Made by a program: the position numbers and the translations under genes. DNA of 64,000 nucleotides from Bacteroidia bacterium (GTDB lineage Bacteria > Bacteroidota > Bacteroidia > Bacteroidales > GWA2-32-17), in the NCBI GenBank assembly GCA_016218155.1, contig JACREQ010000059.1, forward strand, positions 62,001 through 126,000. The letters are read 5' to 3'. Position 1 is the stretch's first letter. Each line of letters opens with the position of its first letter. The notes beneath the pieces are model-generated. The model did not search any database. It saw nothing but the letters and a program-made list of their open reading frames with translations, and was not told where the DNA came from. Positions 44,850-52,300 of this stretch are shown piece by piece.

Positions 44850-45555
44850 GCTGGAAAGATTTGTTTCTGAAAACAAACAGGCATTTGATGAGCTTGAACC
44901 ATCAATGCAAATTTGGGAACAAATAGATAAAAGTATTAAGCCCAAAAAGCCGAATCTTTTTATTAAGATTTCTTGGCAGATTGCTGCTGCTATAGCAATT
45001 TTCGTTGCTTCATATTATTTTCACGATTATGTAAATGATAACAAGGTATATTATGCAAATACTACAAAACAAATTAAAAATGTAAGCTTTATTGCTAAGC
45101 AAGCAAAAAATCCTGATGTTTTAAAAACAATTAACCACAGCAAACCAAACAAAAATGATGTAAATGTAATTTCAAAAGAGGAAAAACAAATTGCAAATAA
45201 TTCACAAATTAAGCAAACAAATAATCAAAAGAATGAAAACGGATACTATTCTGAGCTTAATGAACTAAGCATTTATTACACTTCAAAAATAAATAAAGAA
45301 AAAAATGATCTTTTCATTCTAACTGCAAATAATCCTGAGGTTAAAAAAGAGATTAATGACGAATTTGGCAAACTTGACAAAGCATACAAAGAACTAAAAA
45401 ACGATTTGAAAGAAAATATTAACAATGAACAGGTTATTGAAGCAATGATTGAGAATTATAAACTGAAAATGGAAATGTTAGAGTTTATTAAACGACAGGT
45501 TAGTATTGAAGTAACAGAAAAAAACGACAAAAATGAAACTAAATATGACATGTAA
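44836..45555 (+). CDS. Anti-sigma-like membrane protein
   Basis: A 239-residue protein with a cytoplasmic N terminus (about 1-43: KQDKLERFVSENKQAFDELEPS), one transmembrane helix (about 45-62), a Lys/Asn-rich linker and a helical periplasmic C-terminal region. The layout and 14-base overlap with the sigma gene identify it as the likely anti-sigma factor, though it lacks the zinc-binding Cys/His motif. The next gene overlaps by 23 bases. Confidence 0.8.
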   Translation: MKQDKLERFVSENKQAFDELEPSMQIWEQIDKSIKPKKPNLFIKISWQIAAAIAIFVASYYFHDYVNDNKVYYANTTKQIKNVSFIAKQAKNPDVLKTINHSKPNKNDVNVISKEEKQIANNSQIKQTNNQKNENGYYSELNELSIYYTSKINKEKNDLFILTANNPEVKKEINDEFGKLDKAYKELKNDLKENINNEQVIEAMIENYKLKMEMLEFIKRQVSIEVTEKNDKNETKYDM

Positions 45556-46639
45556 TAAATTATTATTTTTAGCTTGTACATTTTGTATAGCTATTATAAG
45601 TCAGGCACAGCAGGTAGAATTTCATAAAAGCATAAAAAAATCTTTTAAGATTACTCCCGAAACAAGTGTTCAGATTAGCAATAAATATGGAAATATACAC
45701 ATTGTTAAATCAACTTCTGATTCTGTTGTGTTTTCTGTAGAAATTAAAGCTTCTGATAAAGATACTATTAAAGCAACAAAAATTTTTAACAACGTTGATG
45801 TGCAATTTGATGCTTCTTTGTTCTATGTTATTGCAAAAACAAATTTCAATGAATATAAAGGAAGCGTATGGTCAAATATCTCTGACATTGCCAATACTGC
45901 AATAAACGGAGCCGCTAATATTGAAATAAACTGGACTGTAACTATTCCGGAAAATGTTGAATTAAAAATTGACAATAAATTTGGAAATATATATACGACT
46001 AACCATAGTTCTGGCATTAACATAAATTTATCTAATGGTGACTTTCAGGCACATAATTTAACCGGAAAATCAAATATTAAAGTGGAGTTTGGTAATGTAA
46101 GTATCAAAAATATTACCGCAGGAAAACTTGAATTATCATATGTTGAAGGTGAAATCACATCTGCTCAAAACCTTGATTTATATAGCAGATCGACAACCTT
46201 AACCTTACCGTTTGTAAGTAATCTTGAAATTAATTCTCGTCATGACAAAATATATGTAGATAGTGTTATGGTTTTAAAAGGTGAAGCAAGTTTTTCGTTA
46301 ATTAAGGTAAACAAAGCAACTAAGAACACAATGCTTAACTTAAAATATGGTAGTGCTTATTTTAATATGATAAATAATTCAACTAAAAGCATATTTATTA
46401 CTTCTGTAAGTACCGATTTATATCTTAATTACGATAACACATATTGCTGTAAATTCGAGTCAACATATAGAAAAGCGACACTGGTATTGCCCTCTGCTTT
46501 CGATTCCTTTACAAAAGTATTGTTAGATGAAAAATTGCAGCAATTTAAAATGACTGGATTTATAGGTGAGCAAAAAGCAGATGCATCTGAAATAAAACTT
46601 AATTTTAGTTCTGGCATTTTATCTTGTGGAGTAAAGTAA
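45533..46639 (+). CDS. DUF4097-like exported adhesin
   Basis: A 368-residue exported protein (signal peptide about 1-25, IISQAQQ) that forms a beta-rich, probably parallel-helix-like fold: SVQISNKYGNIHIVKSTSDSV, LKIDNKFGNIYTTNHSS and KVEFGNVSIKNIT. The regular KYGNI/KFGNI/EFGNV units fit the DUF4097/DUF2807 'putative adhesin' type. An alternative start four codons on would change the signal only slightly. It is the third gene of the sigma operon. Confidence 0.75.
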   Translation: MKLNMTCNKLLFLACTFCIAIISQAQQVEFHKSIKKSFKITPETSVQISNKYGNIHIVKSTSDSVVFSVEIKASDKDTIKATKIFNNVDVQFDASLFYVIAKTNFNEYKGSVWSNISDIANTAINGAANIEINWTVTIPENVELKIDNKFGNIYTTNHSSGININLSNGDFQAHNLTGKSNIKVEFGNVSIKNITAGKLELSYVEGEITSAQNLDLYSRSTTLTLPFVSNLEINSRHDKIYVDSVMVLKGEASFSLIKVNKATKNTMLNLKYGSAYFNMINNSTKSIFITSVSTDLYLNYDNTYCCKFESTYRKATLVLPSAFDSFTKVLLDEKLQQFKMTGFIGEQKADASEIKLNFSSGILSCGVK

Positions 46640-46705
46640 TACTTTTCTCACTATTAGTTCGAGTTTAATCGAGAACTACAGGGAGTTTTAGCATAAGTCA
46701 ATGAC

Positions 46706-46735
46706 ATTGCCGCCGCGGCGGAGATGCATGGCAAT
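46706..46735. repeat. GC-rich palindromic island
   Basis: ATTGCC (46706-46711) mirrors GGCAAT (46730-46735), and between them lies the perfect palindrome CCGCCGCGGCGG (46710-46721). It is a striking GC-rich island in an AT-rich region, in the gap between the adhesin genes and upstream of the second ECF-like promoter. Confidence 0.5.
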
Positions 46736-46774
46736 ATAGAGATAGCGTTTTTATTTTAAAATCTTTTCTATTTT

Positions 46775-46804
46775 TTGCAACCCTAGATTATTTTTCTTGT
46801 CTTT
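46775..46804 (+). promoter_or_regulatory. Second ECF-type promoter
   Basis: TTGCAACCC (46775-46783), 13 bases, TTGTCTTT (46797-46804): the same motifs and spacer length as upstream of the sigma gene, and also similar in between and after (AGAT, ATTTTT, TTTTGAAA). It would drive the DUF2807 lipoprotein and the barrel gene. Confidence 0.65.
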
Positions 46805-46831
46805 TATTTTTGAAAATTAAACTCAATTTAT

Positions 46832-47542
46832 ATGAAAAACATTTTTTATTTTTTCGCTTTTGTGTGTCTTTCCATAGCAACAATATCTTGTATTCGTCCA
46901 AAAATTGAAGGGAACTACCATGTTGTTAGCATTGATCGACCACTTTCTAATTTTTCTGAAATTGTTTCTGAAGGAAGTTTTGATGTATATTATTCCAACG
47001 ATTCTATAAATAGAGTTACCATTAAGGCTGAAGAAAATATTATACCTTATATTGAAACAGAAATTCACGGAAATAGTTTAGTTATAAAAAATGATCATTT
47101 CAGAAGACTTGAAACACATTTTCCGATTAAGGTTTATGTAAGCTCACCAGATTTGACTAATGTTATTTTATCCGGGTCAGGTTCAATAACTGCTGATAGC
47201 ATAAACACACAAGACTTAACAATTGTTCTACAAGGTTCTGGAAACATAACCACAGAATCATATACCCGACTATTAAAAGCAACCATCACAGGCTCTGGCG
47301 ATCTTTATCTTTCAGGGCATACTTCATCAGGAGAGTGCAATATTTCAGGCTCAGGCGAAATTAGCGGGTATAACATTATTCAAGATACGTGCTTTGCAAG
47401 TATTTCGGGGTCAGGCTCTATGAAGTTACAGGTTATTGACTATTTAAACGCAGAGATTACAGGCAGTGGTAAAATATTTTATATTGGCAATCCTATTGTA
47501 AACACACAGATATCTGGTTCAGGAAAAGTAATTCATCAATAA
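46832..47542 (+). CDS. DUF2807 (GIN-type) lipoprotein
   Basis: A 236-residue lipoprotein (lipobox ATISC, Cys20) of the 'putative auto-transporter adhesin, head GIN domain' family. It has FSEIVSEGSFDVYYSND and VTIKAEENIIPYIETE, followed by many SGSG-containing turns (ILSGSGSI, LQGSGNI, ITGSGDL, ISGSGSM, ITGSGKI), one per coil of a beta helix. The ECF-like promoter upstream puts it under the same control as the sigma operon. Role unknown; envelope attachment likely. Confidence 0.88.
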   Translation: MKNIFYFFAFVCLSIATISCIRPKIEGNYHVVSIDRPLSNFSEIVSEGSFDVYYSNDSINRVTIKAEENIIPYIETEIHGNSLVIKNDHFRRLETHFPIKVYVSSPDLTNVILSGSGSITADSINTQDLTIVLQGSGNITTESYTRLLKATITGSGDLYLSGHTSSGECNISGSGEISGYNIIQDTCFASISGSGSMKLQVIDYLNAEITGSGKIFYIGNPIVNTQISGSGKVIHQ

Positions 47543-47565
47543 AAATAAATTTAATAACAACTTAT

Positions 47566-48189
47566 ATGAAAAATTTAACTTTTTTACTTTTAGCACTTTT
47601 TATTTCTTCTTCATTATTTTCTCAGGAACAAAAAGAAGGATATGAAATTAAAACACTTCTAGGAAAAAATATTTCACATGGCGGGTATTTTGGCTTATCG
47701 CTTGGATACTCACAGGTAAACGGAAATGACGCAGTAATTGGAGGGGCAAGACTAGGTTGGATAATAAATCATTCATTTGTTATTGGATTTGCAGGAAGTG
47801 GATTTGCAAATAATGTTAGTTATAACTCTATTGAAAATGGACATGATTACTATCTAACCGGAGGTTATGGTGGTTTGTTTTTTGAGCCTGTGATTGGTTC
47901 AAAACTACCCATTCATATTACATTTCCTGTAACAATTGGTGCCGGCGACGCACAGTTAAATCAATCATATTATACAGGTGCAGATCCATGGGAAACATAC
48001 ACTACGAGCGAAGATGCATTTGTTTTTGTTGAACCCGGAGTAGCTTTAGAATTAAATATGCTTAAATGTTTCAGAATTGCAGCTGGAGTAAGTTATAGAT
48101 ATACTTCTGACGTTCGTTTTGAAAATTTCTCACCATCTGCTTTAAACGGTTTGTCTGGTAGAGTTACTCTTAAGTTTGGAAAATTTTAA
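47566..48189 (+). CDS. Outer-membrane beta-barrel-like protein
   Basis: A 207-residue exported protein (signal peptide about 1-19, SLFSQ) with alternating strands: GGYFGLSLGYSQV, GARLGWIINHSFVIGFAG, GGYGGLFFEPVIG and AAGVSYRYTSDVRF, ending in LSGRVTLKFGKF with a terminal Phe, as in barrel proteins. It follows the DUF2807 gene by 23 bases and is probably in the same transcript, so part of the ECF response. Confidence 0.78.
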   Translation: MKNLTFLLLALFISSSLFSQEQKEGYEIKTLLGKNISHGGYFGLSLGYSQVNGNDAVIGGARLGWIINHSFVIGFAGSGFANNVSYNSIENGHDYYLTGGYGGLFFEPVIGSKLPIHITFPVTIGAGDAQLNQSYYTGADPWETYTTSEDAFVFVEPGVALELNMLKCFRIAAGVSYRYTSDVRFENFSPSALNGLSGRVTLKFGKF

Positions 48190-48235
48190 CAATTTGCAAT
48201 TGTTTTAATTAAAACCAACAGTTTCTGCAAATAAA

Positions 48236-48264
48236 AAACCTCATAATTAAAAATTGTGAGGTTT
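48236..48264. terminator. Bidirectional terminator
   Basis: Arms AAACCTCATAATT and AATTGTGAGGTTT (one G-T pair) around an AAA loop, followed by CTTATTTT. It ends the ECF-controlled transcript 46 bases after the barrel gene. Confidence 0.8.
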
Positions 48265-48308
48265 CTTATTTTAAATTATTTATAACGTCTATACTTAAAC
48301 AGTTTGCG

Positions 48309-48323
48309 CAAGTTTCTAACTTG
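48309..48323. repeat. REP-like palindrome
   Basis: CAAGTT-TCT-AACTTG, flanked by GCG and TGAC, in the 171-bp gap before the PorP/SprF gene (minus strand). This type of palindrome is widespread in Bacteroidota. The following stretch (about 48350-48430) contains AATCCG-type phrases that look like further dispersed repeat sequence. Confidence 0.5.
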
Positions 48324-48435
48324 TGACAGAAACCACAATAATTAAAAAAGAGATGGCGAGCCTAAGCCCCGCCATGACGTTAATATATCTCCGCATTAAT
48401 CCGCTAAATCCGTTTAATCAGCGTTGCTATCTCTT

Positions 48436-49332
48436 CTACAATTTAGGTTTTGATCTGTTAAACTTAACAATAAAGAATAATTCGTGAGACCCAACATTAT
48501 ATTTTCTAATGTCTGTCAATGAGTAATCATAAGAGTATCCAAATATAAAACGGTCTTTACGAATACCTAAATTTACAGCTATAGCATCCTGGGTTCTATA
48601 TGATAATCCCATCCACACCATTTGCTTGTAAGTAACTTTTGCATTAATATCAACCTGTGCTATTCCTGCTTCAATAACTTTTGCGAGTATTGATGGTTCA
48701 ATAGAAAAATTAGAATTGATATCAAAATTATAACCACCACTTAAGAAATAATGTCTAACCTGTCTGTTTTCTATAATGTTATCCGTCATCATATCAACTT
48801 TGCGATTAAATAACTGATAAACAGACAGTCCTGCAAAATACTTGTCTGTATAATAATATGCACCAAAAGCTGCATCGGGAGAAATCAGTTTCTCTGAACC
48901 AAACAACATAACATCATCATCTTGTTGTTCAAGTGTTAATTTACTTTTATTTAAATAAAACTGATACAATTGAGCTGATAGCCCAAGTGATAATTTTGCA
49001 CCTGAAGTACCAACTGGAAGTTGATATGCATATGTTGCTTCTATTCCCATTTTCGATAATGCACCTGTTGAATAATTAAAAATCTTACCTCCAAGACCCA
49101 TATTATCAGCAGCCTGAAAATGCGAACTAATCATTTGCATTGTTGGAGCATCGTCAACTCCTGTCCACATACGTTTATATGATAATGCTAGCGGGCTGTA
49201 AGGTAAAGTACCGACAACTGCAGGATTAAACACATATTTGTTTTCCATGTACTGGCTTACAGAAGTGAGTTGCTGAGCAAATGCACCCTGAAATAAAACC
49301 ATTACTGCGATTGAGAAAAATATCCTTTTCAT
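48436..49332 (-). CDS. PorP/SprF-family T9SS membrane protein
   Basis: A 298-residue barrel-like protein with a signal peptide (GAFAQ) and the family start LTSVSQYMENKYVFNPAVVGTLPYSPLALSYKRMW, ending FGYSYDYSLTDIRKYNVGSHELFFIVKF. PorP/SprF proteins pair with type B sorting-domain cargo and are needed for its export or attachment. The gene lies 24 bases downstream of the giant type B adhesin, and both are on the minus strand in one transcript. Confidence 0.93.
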   Translation of the reverse strand: MKRIFFSIAVMVLFQGAFAQQLTSVSQYMENKYVFNPAVVGTLPYSPLALSYKRMWTGVDDAPTMQMISSHFQAADNMGLGGKIFNYSTGALSKMGIEATYAYQLPVGTSGAKLSLGLSAQLYQFYLNKSKLTLEQQDDDVMLFGSEKLISPDAAFGAYYYTDKYFAGLSVYQLFNRKVDMMTDNIIENRQVRHYFLSGGYNFDINSNFSIEPSILAKVIEAGIAQVDINAKVTYKQMVWMGLSYRTQDAIAVNLGIRKDRFIFGYSYDYSLTDIRKYNVGSHELFFIVKFNRSKPKL

Positions 49333-49356
49333 ATTATTGATATTATCTTTTCTAAA

Positions 49357-52300
49357 TTATTTAATTAAAGCAACTGATCCTGTGTATACTTTCGATCCAT
49401 CTTTTAAATCGATAATATAATAGTATGTAGCAGCAGGAAGTTTATGACCTTTTTTGTTTGTACCATCCCAAGCCTCAGTATAACCGGTAGATTCAAACAC
49501 CTTTATTCCCCACTCATCAAATATTATTACACTACATTCAGGATAAGCAGAAATATATTTAATATTCCATACGTCATTTTTACCATCGCCATTAGGTGTA
49601 AAGGCTTTGTATACTTCAATATGCCATGAATCTGTAATTATATTAGAACTATCTGAAATTACACATCCATTGTTATCGGTAACTGTAATATAATACACAT
49701 CAGCCGGAATGTCTTTTTGATCCTCAAGTGTTATACCGTTTGACCAATCAAAATAATAAGGCTGTGTTCCACCAGACATTAATAAGTCAATTGCACCATC
49801 TGATAAACCTGTAAACGAAACATTTGTTGTTATCATCGAAAGAGATAATGCACCAGGTTGATTTACCGTAACAGAATCTACAAATGTTGAATTACACCCA
49901 TCTGTTACTGTAAAGTAATATTTACCTGCAGATAATGAATCCCTGTTGTATGTTGTTAAAGTTGTGTCGCCCCAAGTATAAGTATAAGGAGATATACCAT
50001 TTAATGGTGTTACCTCAATAGTTGCAGTTGCCTGTCCAAAACATAAAATTCCATCTGGTTTTTCATAAGTCGCGGTAACAACCGGAGTAACTAATACATT
50101 TATTGAATCAACTAATGATCCACATACATCAGTAACTGTAACATAATTCCAGCCTTCAACTAAAGCTAATGCTGTATCGTTTACTTCTGTTGTTGACCAT
50201 AGGAAAGTAAATGGTGCACCACCATCAGTTGTTGTTACTATTGCCGAACCATTTGTTAAACCTTGGCAAGTAATAAGACTTAAAGAAGACATCTGAATTG
50301 ACAATGCCGGTTGATTTGAAATATTAACTGAATCAACAGCAATACCGCAACCATCAGAAACTGTAACATAGTTCCATCCAGGCAATAAATCCATTGCTAC
50401 AAAGCTTGTACTTGTTGAAGGTGCTCCCCATGCATAAGTATAAACTCCAGTTCCTGCAGATGCAGTAACAGTTGCTTTTCCATCTGCAGTTGTTGGACAA
50501 GAAGCAAGAACACTAAAAGTAATATTTGCGGTTACCGGAGGTAAAGAAGATATTTGAACAGAGTCTATTAATGAAGTACATGCATCTGTTACTCTAATAT
50601 AATTCCAGGCATTTAATAAATTATTCGCAAAACCATTTGTATTTAATGTATCGCTAAATAAATTATTGGAAGACCATTGATAAGTTATTGGCGATGCTCC
50701 ATTAGTAACAGTTACTGTAGCGCCTCCATTATTTCCACCGGCACATGAAGTCGGTGAAGAAGAGGTAATGGCAATACTTAAAGGTGCAGAAACAGTCATT
50801 AATACTGAATCAACTATTGAACCACAGAAATCTGTAACGGTAACATAATTCCATCCTTCAATTAAAGCAATTGCTGTATCATTTAATTCTAATGATGACC
50901 AATTATATGTAAATGGTGAAACTCCATTTGCAGCTACAACATTTGCATTTCCATTACTTCCACCTATACATGAAACCGGAGAAATTAAATTTGTAGTAAG
51001 TGTTAAAGCTGGTATGCTTGTGATTTCAACAGAATCTATTAAAGATCCACAGTAGTCGGTAACAGTTACATAATGCCATCCAGCCGACAAATCGTTTGCA
51101 GTATCTATAACACTTGCTGAACCAGACCAATTGTATGTATAAGGAGCAATTCCACTAACCGCTGTTACAACAGCAGAACCATCATTAGATGCAACACAGT
51201 TTGCCGGAGTTAATGATGCAACGGAAATTTCCATTGAAGGTAAACTTGTTATTGTAATTGAATCAACAATGCTTGTTCCACAGAAATCAGTTACTGTAAC
51301 ATAGCTCTTACCAACACTCAAATCATTTGCAAATGCGGTGGTGCTTGCTGAACCTGCCCATGTATATGTAAATGGAGCAACTCCATTTTGAATATTTAAA
51401 GTGGCTTCTCCATTATTATTTGACGAACAGAAAATAATTAATTCATGATTATCTAAACTTGCAGTTAATGCAGGAATTAATGATACAGTTGCAGACCCAG
51501 TTGTAGAACATCCTGCAGCAGTAACTGTAACATTATAAGTTCCCGAAACAAGATTTATTAAATCTTCAGTTGTACTTGCTGCTAAATCGTCCCATAAAAA
51601 TGTATATGGTAAAGTTCCATTTGATACAGTTAAATCAACTGCTCCATTTGTACCTGCACAAGATTCATTAGTTACTGCAAATGTTAAAGTAGGATATGAA
51701 TTAACAGTTACAACTGTAGGAAGTGAAGTAGTTGCACAACCATTGATGTTTGTTACAACAACGGTATAATTCCCACTTACCAAAGTACTATATGCAGAAC
51801 TTACAGCACCTGGGATGTCTGTTCCTGATTCCTGCCACTGATAAACATTTCCACCGCCAACAGTTGCCATCAAAGTAACTGAAGTTCCCTGACAAAATGT
51901 AGTTGCGCCAGAAGCAGTTATAACTGCTAAAGGTGCTGCCATAACTGTTACAGTTGTTGTTGAAGATGTAGCGCTACAACCTGCATTAGTTACAACAACT
52001 GTATAATTACCACTAGCATTTGCAATATAAGAAACTGCTGTTTCACCTACTATATCAACACCATTTAACTGCCATTGATATGTGTAGCCCACACCAGCAG
52101 TTGCATCTAACTGAACTGTTCCGCCTGTACAGAAAGTGGTAGGTCCAGCAGGTGTTATTATTGCTGTTGGTAAAGGATTCACAGTTACAATTGTTGCTGC
52201 AGAAGTTGTTACACAGCCATTTTCACCAGTAACAACAAGAGTATAGCTTCCTGCAATTGATGCAGTATAACTTCCTGCAATTGCGCCAGCAATATCAACA

